From assembly GCA_020444165.1 (NCBI GenBank), contig JAHLLK010000010.1:1-64000 (forward strand): a DNA stretch of 64,000 nucleotides, read 5' to 3'. Positions 43,915-53,227 of the stretch are shown piece after piece (positions within the stretch are counted from its first letter, which is position 1; the number at the start of each line of letters is the position of its first letter). The DNA comes from Deltaproteobacteria bacterium. Lineage in GTDB: Bacteria; Desulfobacterota; Desulfarculia; Desulfarculales; Desulfarculaceae. The notes under the pieces were generated by a model. It was given only the letters and a program-made list of their open reading frames with translations. It was not told the DNA's origin and did not search any database. The position numbers and the translations under genes are program-made.

Positions 43915-46326
43915 CTAATTCCTGATCCGGCCCTGGAAGGCCTCCAGGATCTTGGCCACCAGGGCCTCGTGCCGGGGCTGCACCTCCTCCTCGGCCAGGG
44001 TGCGTTCGGGGTCGCGGTAGGTGAAGCGGAGCCCCAGGGACTTCTCGCTCTTGCTCAAAGGCTTGCCGCGGTACACGTCGAACAGCCGGAGGTCCACCAG
44101 CCACTTGGGAGCCTTGTCCCGGGCCAGGTCCAGCACCTCGCCGGCCGGCACGGCCTGATCCACCACCATGGCCAGGTCGCGCTCGATCTCGGGGAAGCGG
44201 GGCAAATGCTGGAACACCGCGCGGTCCGTGGTCAGTTCCACCAGGCGGTCGTAATCCAGGTCAAAGATGTACACCGGGCGCTTGATCTCGAACTCGGCCG
44301 CCACCTCGGGGCGCACCAGGCCCAACTCGCCCAAGACCTGCTCCCCGGCCAGGACCCGGCAGCACTCGCCGGGCACCAGGTAGGGTGGGGTCTGGTCCGG
44401 CGCCGCGAAGCCCAGCGGCAGGCGGAGCGCTTCACCCAAATACTCCACCGCGCCCTTGACCAGGGCCAGGGACACGGGGCGCTCGCCGTTCCACCAGTTG
44501 GCGTCCTCGGCCAAGCCGGCCAGGGCCCCGGCCAGGCAGGTGGGCTCCTGGGGCAGATCCTGGCCCGGACGGGCCCAGAACACCTTGCCCAGCTCGAACA
44601 CGGCCACCGAGGCCACCCGGTGGGCCAGGTTGCGCCGCACCGTGCCCAGGAGCCCGGGCAAGAGGCTGGTGCGCAACACGGACTGGTCCTCGGCCAGGGG
44701 GTTCTGCAGGGCCACCCGGGCCAGGCGGGGATCGCCCTCGGCCAGGCGCAGCCACTGGTTGGAGGCCGGGTGATCGAAGCTGTAGTTGATGGCCTCGTCA
44801 AAGCCCTGGGCGGCCATGAGGTCCTTGACCTCTTCCCGGAGGGTCTGGTGCCGGGGCCGTCGCCGGGTGGAGGCCCGCACCACCGGAGCATGGGCGGGGA
44901 TGCGGTTGTAGCCCGCCACCCGCGCCACCTCCTCGGTCAGGTCCACGCTGCGCTCCAGGTCGGTGCGGTGGGCCGGCACCTCGGCCTCGATCACCGTGGG
45001 ATCGGCCGTGTCCTCCACCGTGAGCCCCAGGCGGGTCAGGATGTCCGTAACCTCGTCCTTGGCCACCTCCAGGCCCAAGAACGCCGCGGTGCGGGGCACC
45101 GAAAGGCTCAGGCGGCGGAGCGGGGCCGGGGCGGGGTAGGCGTCGATGATGCCCGGGGCCACCTTGCCGCCGGCCCATTCGTGCAGAAGCAGCGCCGCGC
45201 GGTCGGCCGCCAGGGCGCAGCCGGAGATGTCCGTGGCCCGCTCGAAGCGGTAGGAGGCCTCGGTGGAGAGCCCCAGGCGCTTGCTGGTGCGCCGGGTGAT
45301 CAGCGGGTCGAAAAAGGCGCTCTCGATCAACACATCCTGGGTGGTGTCCACGATCTCGCTGTTCAGCCCGCCCATGACCCCGGCCAGGGCCACCGGCTTC
45401 TCACCGTCGCAGATCAGCAGCATGCCGGCCGAAAGCCGCCGCTCCACCCCGTCCAGGGTGGTGAAGAGCTCGCCCTCGGCCGCGGCCCGCACCCGGATCT
45501 GGCCCTTCGCCACCAGGGCGAAGTCAAAGGAGTGCAAGGGCTGGCCCAGCTCCAGCAAGAGATAGTTGGTCACGTCCACCACGTTGTTGATGGGCCGCAC
45601 CCCGCACGCGGCCAGGCGGTCCTTGATGGACCAGGGCGAGGGCGCGAGGGAGACTCCCCGCACCAGGCGGGCGGCGTAGCGTGGGCAGCCCGCCGGGTCG
45701 TCCAGCACCACCGAGGCCTCGGTGTCGGCCGCCGGGCCCTCCTCGGGCGGCGTGCTGGGCGGCAGGTTCAGCGGCAGGCGCCGCAGCGCGGCCACTTCCC
45801 GGGCCACCCCCAGGATGGACAGGCAGTCGCCCCGGTTGGGGGTGATGGAAATCTCCAGCACCCGGGTGGTGAGCCCCAGGGCCTCCACCAGGGGGACGCC
45901 CAGGGGGGTGTCCGCGGGCAGGGCCAGGAGGCCGGAGTGGTCGTCCGAAAACTCCAGCTCCCGGGCGGAGCAGAGCATGCCCCGGCTCTCCACCCCCCGG
46001 ATCTTGGCCTTCTTCACGGTCATCCCGCCCAGCACCGCGCCCTCGCGGGCCAGGGGGGCCACCATGCCGAGCGTCACGTTGGGCGCGCCGCAGACCACCA
46101 CGGGCCGCTCGTCCGTGCCCAGGTCCACCTCCACCAGCTTCAGCTTGTCGGCATTCGGGTGGGGGTTCACGGCGGTGACCCGGGCGGTGAAGACCTGGTC
46201 CAGGCCTTGATGCCGCTCGATCAGCGCGTCCACCTCCAGGCCGGCCATGGTCAGCAGTTCGGCCAGCTCCTGGTCGGACACATCATAAGCCACCAGCTCT
46301 CGCAACCAATTAAGGGGTACCAGCAT
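43915..46326 (-). CDS. pheT: Phenylalanyl-tRNA synthetase beta subunit
   Basis: 803 aa, full length for bacterial PheT, which forms an alpha2beta2 enzyme with PheS. The N-terminus LVPLNWLRELV is followed by the EMAP/tRNA-binding domain (VNPHPNADKLKLVEVDLG). B3/B4 editing and B5 domains follow, and the C-terminal ferredoxin-fold anticodon-binding domain has LPRFPEIERDLAMVVDQ and LGLRFTYRDPERTL. It lies 62 bases downstream of pheS on the same strand, the last gene of the thrS-infC-rpmI-rplT-pheS-pheT cluster. Confidence 0.97.
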   Translation of the reverse strand: MLVPLNWLRELVAYDVSDQELAELLTMAGLEVDALIERHQGLDQVFTARVTAVNPHPNADKLKLVEVDLGTDERPVVVCGAPNVTLGMVAPLAREGAVLGGMTVKKAKIRGVESRGMLCSARELEFSDDHSGLLALPADTPLGVPLVEALGLTTRVLEISITPNRGDCLSILGVAREVAALRRLPLNLPPSTPPEEGPAADTEASVVLDDPAGCPRYAARLVRGVSLAPSPWSIKDRLAACGVRPINNVVDVTNYLLLELGQPLHSFDFALVAKGQIRVRAAAEGELFTTLDGVERRLSAGMLLICDGEKPVALAGVMGGLNSEIVDTTQDVLIESAFFDPLITRRTSKRLGLSTEASYRFERATDISGCALAADRAALLLHEWAGGKVAPGIIDAYPAPAPLRRLSLSVPRTAAFLGLEVAKDEVTDILTRLGLTVEDTADPTVIEAEVPAHRTDLERSVDLTEEVARVAGYNRIPAHAPVVRASTRRRPRHQTLREEVKDLMAAQGFDEAINYSFDHPASNQWLRLAEGDPRLARVALQNPLAEDQSVLRTSLLPGLLGTVRRNLAHRVASVAVFELGKVFWARPGQDLPQEPTCLAGALAGLAEDANWWNGERPVSLALVKGAVEYLGEALRLPLGFAAPDQTPPYLVPGECCRVLAGEQVLGELGLVRPEVAAEFEIKRPVYIFDLDYDRLVELTTDRAVFQHLPRFPEIERDLAMVVDQAVPAGEVLDLARDKAPKWLVDLRLFDVYRGKPLSKSEKSLGLRFTYRDPERTLAEEEVQPRHEALVAKILEAFQGRIRN

Positions 46327-46388
46327 CCCTCGCCCCCGCGATTTGAAAGAGGATCAAAAATGGGCCGGACGTTCTTCCGGAGCCCGGG

Positions 46389-47399
46389 CTAAAACTGTCT
46401 CAGGAAACGCAGATCGTTGTCGTAGAACATCCTGAGGTCGTCTATGCCCAGCCGGAGCATGGCGATGCGCTCGATGCCCATGCCGAAGGCGAAACCCGAC
46501 ACTTTGTCCGGGTCATAGCCCACGTTCCGGAATACGTTGGGGTCCACCATGCCCGAGCCCAGGATCTCCAGCCAGCCGGTGTGGGAGCAGACCCGGCAGC
46601 CCTTGCCCCGGCACACCACGCAGCCCACGTCCATCTCGGCGCTGGGCTCGGTGAAGGGGAAGAAGCTGGGCCGGAAGCGCACCGCAGTGTCCGGGTCGAA
46701 TATCTGGTGAGCAAAGTTGGTCAGAACCCCCTTGAGGTCGGCGAAGGAGATGCCCTCGTCCACCATGAGCCCTTCCACCTGGTGGAACATGGGCGTATGG
46801 GTGGCGTCGCTGTCCCGGCGGAAGGCCTTGCCCGGGGCCAGGATGCGGATGGGCGGGGGGGTGGCTTCCATGGTGCGGATCTGCACCGGGCTGGTGTGGG
46901 TGCGCAGCACCACCCCCTCGGCGGCGTAGAAGGTGTCCTGCATGTCCCGGGCCGGGTGGTCCGGAGGCATGTTCAGGGCCTCGAAGCAGTACCAGTCCAA
47001 CTCCACCTCGGGGCTCTCCACCACGGCAAAGCCCATGCGGCCGAAGATGTCCACGATGAGGCGGGCGGTCTGGGTGACCGGGTGCAGGTGGCCCCGTTTG
47101 GGGCGGATGCCGGGCAGGGTGCTGTCCACGCCCGGGCGGTGGGTGGCCGACGCGGCCTGGCCCAGACGCTCTTTGGCCTGGGCCAGGGCTTCTTCCACCT
47201 GGGTTTTAACCTGGTTGGCCAGGTTGCCGAAAGCCGGGCGTTCCTCGGGCGGCAGGGTGCCGGTCTTCCTGAGGAGTTGACTGAGTTCGCCCTTCTTTCC
47301 CATGAGGTCCAGCCGAATCCGCTCCAACTGGGCGGAATCGGCGGCATCCTCGATCATTTGCCTGGCTTTGGCGGCCAGGGCTTTTAGTTCATCCAGCAT
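46389..47399 (-). CDS. pheS: Phenylalanyl-tRNA synthetase alpha subunit
   Basis: 336 aa catalytic subunit. An N-terminal coiled coil (about 1-90) binds tRNA. The class II core includes HPVTQTARLIVDIFGRMGF, VESPEVELDWYCFEALNMP, PARDMQDTFY (motif 2 region), RTHTSPVQIRTM and FHQVEGLMVDEGISFADLKG. The C-terminal GMGIERIAMLRLGIDD is motif 3. A CVVCRGKGCRVCSHTGW Cys cluster is seen, as in many PheS. It lies 18 bases downstream of rplT, co-transcribed. Confidence 0.97.
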   Translation of the reverse strand: MLDELKALAAKARQMIEDAADSAQLERIRLDLMGKKGELSQLLRKTGTLPPEERPAFGNLANQVKTQVEEALAQAKERLGQAASATHRPGVDSTLPGIRPKRGHLHPVTQTARLIVDIFGRMGFAVVESPEVELDWYCFEALNMPPDHPARDMQDTFYAAEGVVLRTHTSPVQIRTMEATPPPIRILAPGKAFRRDSDATHTPMFHQVEGLMVDEGISFADLKGVLTNFAHQIFDPDTAVRFRPSFFPFTEPSAEMDVGCVVCRGKGCRVCSHTGWLEILGSGMVDPNVFRNVGYDPDKVSGFAFGMGIERIAMLRLGIDDLRMFYDNDLRFLRQF

Positions 47400-47417
47400 A
47401 CGGACCCCGAGGTTCGC

Positions 47418-47768
47418 TTACGCTCCCTTGGCCAGCGCGGCCACGGCGGAAAAGGCGGAGGGGTCGCTGATGGCCAGCTCGGCCAACATTTTGCGATCCA
47501 ACGCCACCTGGGCCTTGTTGAGTCCGTAGATAAATCGAGAGTAGGACAGACCTTCGATGCGGGCCGCCGCGTTGACGCGCACGATCCACAGCCGACGGAA
47601 GTCACGCTTACGCACCTTGCGGTCGCGATAAGCAAAGGCCAAGGCGCGGTCCACGGTCTCCGTGGCGGTGCGGTACAGCTTGCGCCGGCCGCCGAAGTAG
47701 CCCTTGGCCAGGGCGAAAACCTTGTTGCGGCGGCGGCGGGCCTTGAAGCCGCGTCTAACTCTGGGCAT
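47418..47768 (-). CDS. rplT: 50S ribosomal protein L20
   Basis: 116 aa, normal length. It starts [20 protein letters not shown], the conserved basic L20 tail, and contains [39 protein letters not shown] and [19 protein letters not shown]. It binds 23S rRNA and in many bacteria represses its own operon by binding the mRNA; no such site was recognised here. It is 37 bases after rpmI. Confidence 0.98.
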   Translation of the reverse strand: MPRVRRGFKARRRRNKVFALAKGYFGGRRKLYRTATETVDRALAFAYRDRKVRKRDFRRLWIVRVNAAARIEGLSYSRFIYGLNKAQVALDRKMLAELAISDPSAFSAVAALAKGA

Positions 47769-47805
47769 ATCGTTTGCCTCCTTAGGAGAGCGAATTCGAC
47801 TCGGT

Positions 47806-48003
47806 TTACAGGTTGGGCAGGAGCCGGCGCACGCCCCTCAGATTGGTGGCGTCCACCATGCCGCCCTTGCGGAGATTCCGCTTACGCTTGGTGCTCTTTT
47901 TGGTGAGGATGTGGCTGGCGTAAGCCTTGTTCCTCTTCACCCCGCCCCCGCCGGTCTTCTTGAAGCGCTTGGCCGCGGCGCGGTTGGTCTTGATCTTGGG
48001 CAT
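47806..48003 (-). CDS. rpmI: 50S ribosomal protein L35
   Basis: 65 aa, normal length. [20 protein letters not shown] then [20 protein letters not shown] are the L35 signatures. It lies 66 bases downstream of infC and 37 upstream of rplT, in the usual order. Confidence 0.98.
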   Translation of the reverse strand: MPKIKTNRAAAKRFKKTGGGGVKRNKAYASHILTKKSTKRKRNLRKGGMVDATNLRGVRRLLPNL

Positions 48004-48069
48004 AATAATCTCCCTCCCGCCAATTTCCGGCGGGGCATACGAAAAACCTTGGTTGCAGGCAACGGGCCT

Positions 48070-48582
48070 TTACTTGGGCATGAGGATCATATGCATCAGG
48101 CGGCCTTCCAGTTTGGGCGAGCCTTCCACCATGGCGATATCCTCGAGAACCTTGGCCACCCGCTCCAGGAGCCTCACCCCCAGTTCGGTGTAGGCGATTT
48201 CCCGACCCCGGAACTGCACGGTGACCTTTACTCGGTCCCGTTCTTCCAGAAAACGTCGGGCATTGCGCATCTTGGTGTCCAAGTCGTGGTCCTCGATCTT
48301 GGGCCGGAGCTTGACTTCCTTCAGCTGGGTCAGGCTTTGCTTGCGCTTGGCCTCTTGGGCCTTTTTGGCTTGTTCATACTTGAACTTGCCGTAGTCCATG
48401 ACCCGGCAGACCGGCGGTTCGGCGCCTGGGGCTACTTCCACCAGGTCCAGTCCCGCTTCCCCGGCCACCCGGAGAGCCTCGTCAATGGAGACGATGCCCA
48501 CCTGTTCGCCTTCATCGTTCACCAGTCTGACCAGGGGAACCCTGATCTGATTGTTGACCCTCACGCGTTGTTCCTTGGCTAT
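48070..48582 (-). CDS. infC: Translation initiation factor IF-3
   Basis: 170 aa from an ATA codon at 48582. IF-3 keeps 30S subunits free and rejects non-standard initiation. N-domain: IRVPLVRLVNDEGEQVGIVS then EAGLDLVEVAPGAEPPVCRV and MDYGKFKYEQAKKAQEAKR. C-domain: LKEVKLRPKIEDHDLDTKM and VQFRGREIAYTELGVRLL. The ATA start is chosen because AAGGAGG lies 8 bases upstream, the length matches the family, and no ATG occurs nearby. The next possible start is GTG, six codons in. A rare start codon would let IF-3 repress its own synthesis, as AUU does in Escherichia coli. It follows thrS after a 291-base gap holding hairpin-array copy E. Confidence 0.93.
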   Translation of the reverse strand: MAKEQRVRVNNQIRVPLVRLVNDEGEQVGIVSIDEALRVAGEAGLDLVEVAPGAEPPVCRVMDYGKFKYEQAKKAQEAKRKQSLTQLKEVKLRPKIEDHDLDTKMRNARRFLEERDRVKVTVQFRGREIAYTELGVRLLERVAKVLEDIAMVEGSPKLEGRLMHMILMPK

Positions 48583-48753
48583 GGCCGTTTCCTCCTTCCA
48601 CAGGTTTCCGGGTGCAACGCGGGCGGCAAGGCCCTCGGGGAGCCGCCGCCTTTTGCCTCTGACCTCGGAGCTTAGCGAAGAAAGCCATTCCCGGGGTCCC
48701 CCCATAAGCTGAGAGCCTTGTGGGGGTGGGTCCTTGGCTTTCTCTTCTGGGAA

Positions 48754-48876
48754 TTTGCCGAAAGCAAATTTCGGCAAACTCACGAAATCGCGAATTATCT
48801 GCGTTAAACGCGATTTCGGCGGGCCGTCCTGGCCCGCTTAGGAGCCTATCGGCGCCATTACTTCGACAGGCTCCTA
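48754..48876 (-). repeat. Hairpin-array repeat, copy E (between thrS and infC)
   Basis: Read on the minus strand the order is E-D-C-B. TAGGAGCC...GGCTCCTA has arms 48839-48846 and 48869-48876. GCGGGCC 48819-48825 pairs with 48831-48837, loop AGGAC on the minus strand. GAAATCGCG 48784-48792 pairs perfectly with 48809-48817. TTTGCCGAAA 48754-48763 pairs perfectly with 48769-48778. The thrS stop codon TAG (48874-48876) is part of the outermost stem, so the array begins exactly where thrS ends and would be intercistronic RNA. Confidence 0.85.
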
Positions 48877-50751
48877 CTTATCTTCCTCCGGCGGGCGATA
48901 ACCCGGCCGGGATTCGGTTTGGATGCGCTCCGCGAACTGGGCCACCCCCTGGGCCGGCAGGTTGCGGCCGCTTTTCAGGCGCGGCGTCACGGTCGCCTCC
49001 GTCACTTCCTGATCACCCAGTATGAGCATGTAGGGCACCTTCATCAACTGGGCTTCGCGGATCTTGGCCGAAAGTTTTTCGTTCCGGATGTCCAGTTCGG
49101 CCCGCACCCCGGCCGCCAACAGCGCCTGGTGCACCTGGCCGGCCCAGTCATCGGCCCGCTCGGTCACGGTGAGTACCCGCACCTGCTCCGGGGCCAGCCA
49201 CACCGGGAAGGCGCCGCCGAAATGCTCGATCAACACCCCGATGAAGCGCTCGATGGAGCCCAGGATGACCCGGTGGATCATCACCGGCCGCTGGCGCCCG
49301 CCGTCCGGGGCCACATAGGTCAGGTCGAAGCGATCCGGCAGGGTGAAGTCGCATTGGATGGTGGCGCATTGCCACGAGCGCTTCAAGGCGTCGGTGAGCT
49401 TCACGTCGATCTTGGGGCCGTAGAAGGCGCCGTCGCCCTCGTTGATCTCGAACTCCCGCCCGCTTTTCTGTAGCGCGGAGAGCAGCGCCCCGGTGGCCCG
49501 CTCCCAGTCCTCGTCGCTGCCGATGGACTTTTCCGGGCGGGTGGAAAGCTCCAGCGAGTAGGCAAAGCCGAAGATGTCCATCACCTCGGCCACGAAGCGC
49601 ATCACTCCCAGGATCTCGTCCTCCACCTGGTCGGGCCGGCAGAGGATGTGGGCATCGTCCTGGGTAAAGGCGCGCACCCGGGTCAGCCCGTGCAGCACGC
49701 CGGATTTCTCGTGGCGGTGCACCAGGCCCAGCTCGAAAAGCCGGAGCGGCAGATCGCGGTAGGAGCGGACCCGGGATTTGTAGATGAGCATGTGGGCCAG
49801 GCAGTTCATGGGTTTGATGCCGTAGGCCGTCTCATCCACCTCGGTGAAGTACATGTTCTCGCGGTAGTTGTCGAAGTGCCCGCTCTTTTCCCAAAGCTCG
49901 CGCTTGAGGATGGTGGGCCCCTGGACCATCTGGTAACCGCGCTTGACGTGCTCGGTCCGCTCGAAATTCTCGATGAGGGTCCTGAGCACCATGCCCCGGT
50001 GGTGCCACACCACCATGCCCGGGCCGATCTCGTCGTGGAAGCTGAACAGGTCCAGCTCGCGGCCGAGCTTCCTGTGATCGCGCTTCCTGGCCTCCTCCAA
50101 CAGCCGGAGGTGCTCCTTCAGCTCCTTCCGGTCAAAGAAGGCCGTGCCGTAGATGCGGCTCAGCATGGGGCGCTTTTCGTCGCCCCGCCAATAGGCCCCG
50201 GCCACCGAGAGGAGCTTGAAGGCCCCCACCCGGCCGGTGGCGGGCAGATGCGGCCCCCGGCACAGGTCGGTGAAGTCGCCCTGCTGATACAGGCTCACCG
50301 TGGGCTGGGCCAGGCCCTCGATCAGTTCCACCTTGTAGGGCTCGCCCTCGGCCCGGAAGCGGTCCAGGGCCGCCTGGCTGTCCAACACGCTCATCTGGAA
50401 CGGCTGGTTGGCCTTGATCAGTTCGGCCATCTTGGCCTCGATGGCCGGCAGGTCCTCGGGCGTGAAGGGGCGCTCGTAATCGAAATCGTAATAAAAGCCG
50501 TCTTCTATGGACGGACCGATGCCCACCTTCACCCCGGGGAACAACTCCCGCACGGCCTCGGCCATGATGTGGGCGGTGGAGTGGCGCAAGAGATCCAGGG
50601 CCCGGGGGTCGCCGGGCAACAGGGGAGTGACCTCGGTGCCTTCCGCCAACTGGCGGCTGAGGTCCACGACATCCCCGGCCACCAGGGCGGCCACGGCGCG
50701 CTTGGCGGCCTTGGGGTCAACGGCGGCAATGATCTCTTGAGCGGAGGGCAT
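48874..50751 (-). CDS. thrS: Threonyl-tRNA synthetase
   Basis: 625 aa, class II synthetase. After a short TGS-like N-terminus comes the editing domain with [18 protein letters not shown] (HxxxH) and DLCRGPHLP. The catalytic core has [20 protein letters not shown], the Zn-binding Cys in [15 protein letters not shown] and [20 protein letters not shown] (motif 2). It continues with [43 protein letters not shown] (motif 3) and a C-terminal anticodon domain. It lies downstream of tRNA-Val, with a terminator-like hairpin between them, and upstream of infC. Confidence 0.97.
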   Translation of the reverse strand: MPSAQEIIAAVDPKAAKRAVAALVAGDVVDLSRQLAEGTEVTPLLPGDPRALDLLRHSTAHIMAEAVRELFPGVKVGIGPSIEDGFYYDFDYERPFTPEDLPAIEAKMAELIKANQPFQMSVLDSQAALDRFRAEGEPYKVELIEGLAQPTVSLYQQGDFTDLCRGPHLPATGRVGAFKLLSVAGAYWRGDEKRPMLSRIYGTAFFDRKELKEHLRLLEEARKRDHRKLGRELDLFSFHDEIGPGMVVWHHRGMVLRTLIENFERTEHVKRGYQMVQGPTILKRELWEKSGHFDNYRENMYFTEVDETAYGIKPMNCLAHMLIYKSRVRSYRDLPLRLFELGLVHRHEKSGVLHGLTRVRAFTQDDAHILCRPDQVEDEILGVMRFVAEVMDIFGFAYSLELSTRPEKSIGSDEDWERATGALLSALQKSGREFEINEGDGAFYGPKIDVKLTDALKRSWQCATIQCDFTLPDRFDLTYVAPDGGRQRPVMIHRVILGSIERFIGVLIEHFGGAFPVWLAPEQVRVLTVTERADDWAGQVHQALLAAGVRAELDIRNEKLSAKIREAQLMKVPYMLILGDQEVTEATVTPRLKSGRNLPAQGVAQFAERIQTESRPGYRPPEEDK

Positions 50752-50773
50752 GATTATTCCGTACGATCACCAA

Positions 50774-50802
50774 ATAAAAAAAACAAGCCCCGGGGCGGGG
50801 CG
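50774..50802 (-). terminator. Intrinsic terminator after tRNA-Val
   Basis: On the minus strand a GCCCC...GGGGC hairpin (50802-50786) is followed by TTGTTTTTTTT (50785-50775). It would end the tRNA transcript about 23 bases before the thrS start, or act as an attenuator for thrS. Confidence 0.75.
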
Positions 50803-50869
50803 CAACCTACCGTTGCCTGGAAGAACAGGCTTCCCGGCATATACGCTCTTCCGCCCCCGGCGGTGTCTT

Positions 50870-50944
50870 TGGTAGGCACGCCGGGATTTGAACCCGGGAC
50901 CCCTACCGTGTCAGGGTAGTGCTCTCCCCCTGAGCTACGTGCCT
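50870..50944 (-). tRNA. tRNA-Val (anticodon GAC)
   Basis: 75 nt including an encoded 3' CCA. The acceptor stem is AGGCACG with CGTGCCT, then discriminator A and CCA. The D-arm is GCTC...GAGC. The anticodon stem is CTACC with GGTAG around loop CTGACAC (anticodon GAC). The T-arm is CCGGG-TTCAAAT-CCCGG. All stems pair fully. Confidence 0.97.
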
Positions 50945-51067
50945 AAAAACGACACCAGTTTCTACCAGCCTGCCGGGTAACTGTCAAGGGCGGCCTGGGC
51001 CGGCGTGACAACTAGGCTAAGTTCCGGAAGCAATTTTCCGGCCGCTTCGCCGGCCCCGGCAGCCCCC

Positions 51068-52222
51068 TTACTTGGGCAGCACCATGAACCGGATTTCCTG
51101 GTCGTTGGATTCCACCAGGTTCACCAGGAAATCGCCATAGTCCCGGATCATCAGCTCGTCGGCAAAACGGCTGGGCTGGGTCAGGAGCTTGACCCGGAAC
51201 ACCGCCTTGCCGCCGCCCACCGACTCCCGGGTCAATTCCTTGACCACGGTGTCCATGCCGGCCAGCTCCCGGGTGAAGCGGCTCAACACGGCCTGGGACT
51301 TCACGCCCTCCAGGGTCAGGAGCACCTCGCTCCCCTCGGTGGCCGTGCTCTGGCGGGCCGCGGCGGCCTGGGCCAGGGCGGCCCGCAGGGCCTTTTCCAC
51401 GGCCTGGTCCACCTGCCGCCCGGCTTCGGGGGTGGGCGGGCCGCTGAACACCGGGCCCGGCTCCTCCACCAGGCCCACGCTCTGGCCGCTGGCCACGTCC
51501 AGCACCATGAGCTGGGCCTGGGGCGGCGGGGTCTGGCCCTGGGGGGTGGCCAGGGGATAGGTGCGGATGCTGCCCAACAAGACCAGGGAAGCCCCGGCCT
51601 GGCGGCCCAGGTTCACCGCCTCTTCCTCGCCCACCACCGGCTGCATGGCCTCGGGAGGCAGGCGCCAGCCGCCCGCGGGCGGCCGGGGAATCTCCACCCC
51701 CAGGGACTTGAACACCTCGGCCACCGCGGCCGGCGGCGCCGGAGCGGCCTGGGGGCTGTTCCACCAGAACACCGGCGGCCGGTCCGGCGAGTTGTCCTCG
51801 GCCACCAAGGGCAGGATGCGGCCCAGGCCGGTGGCCGGCACCCGGAGCCCCGCCCGGGTCAGCTCCTCCAACAGAGCCTTCTGATCCAGGGTCACCGAGA
51901 CCACCACCCACACCCGGTCCCGGCTCACGGTGCTGGCCTCCAGGCGGTAGGAGCGGACCAGCTCCCGGGCCCGGGCCAGGATCTTCTGGTCCAGGTCGGC
52001 CAGGTGTTTCTGCAGGGTGGCCGGGTCGGCCAGGGCCACGGCGGCCTGCCCTACGGCCTGCTCCAGGGCGGCGTTCAGGGCTGCCTCCCGGGCGGCGCTC
52101 TCGCCCTCCTTAACCGGGGCGGAGCCCAGGGCGGTGACCGTGCTGGGTTCCGCCGCGGCCGCCCCGGCCAGGGCCAGGCTGAGCGCGAGCAAGAACACCG
52201 AGAGCAACAAGGCCTTTTTCAT
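51068..52222 (-). CDS. Periplasmic FlgT-like / LPP20-like protein
   Basis: 384 aa. Signal peptide MKKALLLSVFLLALSLALAG with cleavage near AAAA-EPS. Residues about 25-110 resemble the N-terminal domain seen in flagellar FlgT and related periplasmic proteins (EGESAAREAALNAALEQAVG, then RVWVVVSVTLDQKALLEEL). A middle domain has VNLGRQAGASLVLLGSIRTY, and the C-terminus is FlgT-like (AVFRVKLLTQPSRFADELMI). The ATG at 52222 is chosen over 52231 because GGAGG is 9 bases before it. No flagellar genes are nearby, so a flagellar role is unproven. Confidence 0.7.
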   Translation of the reverse strand: MKKALLLSVFLLALSLALAGAAAAEPSTVTALGSAPVKEGESAAREAALNAALEQAVGQAAVALADPATLQKHLADLDQKILARARELVRSYRLEASTVSRDRVWVVVSVTLDQKALLEELTRAGLRVPATGLGRILPLVAEDNSPDRPPVFWWNSPQAAPAPPAAVAEVFKSLGVEIPRPPAGGWRLPPEAMQPVVGEEEAVNLGRQAGASLVLLGSIRTYPLATPQGQTPPPQAQLMVLDVASGQSVGLVEEPGPVFSGPPTPEAGRQVDQAVEKALRAALAQAAAARQSTATEGSEVLLTLEGVKSQAVLSRFTRELAGMDTVVKELTRESVGGGKAVFRVKLLTQPSRFADELMIRDYGDFLVNLVESNDQEIRFMVLPK

Positions 52223-52288
52223 ATGCTGCATCCTCCGGGGAGGGGCGCCCGGCCGCCTCCCGTGGGGGCAATGGTTGGTCCAGCTAAA

Positions 52289-53227
52289 CTATCCGGCCGC
52301 GCCGCCCGCCCCGGGCCACCAGGCCCGGGCCCGGGCCAGAATCCCCGGGTAGTCGGCCGGGTGGTGCCAGTGTATACCCGGCACGGCCCGAAACCAAGTC
52401 ATCTGCCGCTTGGCATAGGCTCCGGTGGCGGCGATGGTGTCGGCCACGGCCGCTTCCCGAGCGAGCCGGCCCTCCAAAAGGGCCACGGCCTGGCGGTAGC
52501 CCAGGGTGGCCAGCCCCGGGGCGTCCGGGGGCACTCCCCGGGCCAGGAGCCCGGCCACCTCCTCCACCAGTCCCTGGTCGAACATTTCCCGGGCCCGCTG
52601 GGCGATGCGTTCCAGGAGTTCCGCCCGGGGCCGCGCCAGACCCACCATGACGTGGGGATAGCGGGGCTCCCGGAAGCCGTGCGCCGCCTGCCAGGCCGAG
52701 AGCGGCCGCCCGGTCAACAGCGCCACCTCCAGGGCCCGGAGCACCCGCTGGCGGTCGTTGGGGTGCAGCCGGGCCGCGGCCCCGGGGTCCTGCTCGGCCA
52801 GGCGGGCGTGCAGGGCCGTGGCGCCCTCCTGGTCCCAGTCCCGGGCCAGGCGCTCCCGGAGCGCCGGGTCGCCGGGCGGGGCCGGGGCCAGGCCATAGAC
52901 CAGCGCCCGCAGGTAGAGCCCGGTGCCCCCGGCCACGATGACCCTCCGGCCCCGGGCGGTGATCTCGGCCACGGCCGCGGCGGCCAGCTCGGCAAAGCGG
53001 GCCGCGCTGAAGCCCGCGGCCGGGTCGGCCACGTCGATCAGGTGGTGGCGGGCCTGGGCCTGCTCGGCCGGCGTGGGCTTGGCCGAGCCGAGGTCCAGGC
53101 CCCGGTACACCTGCACGCTGTCCGCCCCCACGATCTCGGCCGAGAACTCCTGGGCCAGGCGGATGGCCAGGCCGGTCTTGCCCACCGCGGTGGGACCGGC
53201 CAGGATGAACAGCCCCGGCTCAGGCAT
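52289..53227 (-). CDS. miaA: tRNA dimethylallyltransferase
   Basis: 312 aa. It transfers a dimethylallyl group to A37 of tRNAs reading UNN codons. P-loop GPTAVGKT (11-18), substrate motif EIVGADSVQVYRGLDLGSAK, HHLIDVADP, VIVAGGTGLYLRALVYGL and TLGYRQAVALLEGRL are all typical. The start ATG at 53227 overlaps the mutL stop by eight bases, so it is translationally coupled to mutL, an arrangement found in many proteobacteria. Confidence 0.96.
   Translation of the reverse strand: MPEPGLFILAGPTAVGKTGLAIRLAQEFSAEIVGADSVQVYRGLDLGSAKPTPAEQAQARHHLIDVADPAAGFSAARFAELAAAAVAEITARGRRVIVAGGTGLYLRALVYGLAPAPPGDPALRERLARDWDQEGATALHARLAEQDPGAAARLHPNDRQRVLRALEVALLTGRPLSAWQAAHGFREPRYPHVMVGLARPRAELLERIAQRAREMFDQGLVEEVAGLLARGVPPDAPGLATLGYRQAVALLEGRLAREAAVADTIAATGAYAKRQMTWFRAVPGIHWHHPADYPGILARARAWWPGAGGAAG

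Noticed and set aside
43142..44104. A collagen-like (G-P-K/G-P-A) protein fused to the MerR regulator
   Set aside because: The frame upstream of 43576 passes through antisense pheT sequence and the minisatellite without a plausible start. The MerR protein starts normally at 43576.
43690..46392. A 900-residue plus-strand open frame opposite pheT
   Set aside because: It begins in the minisatellite and runs antisense through pheT; composition is that of a shadow frame.
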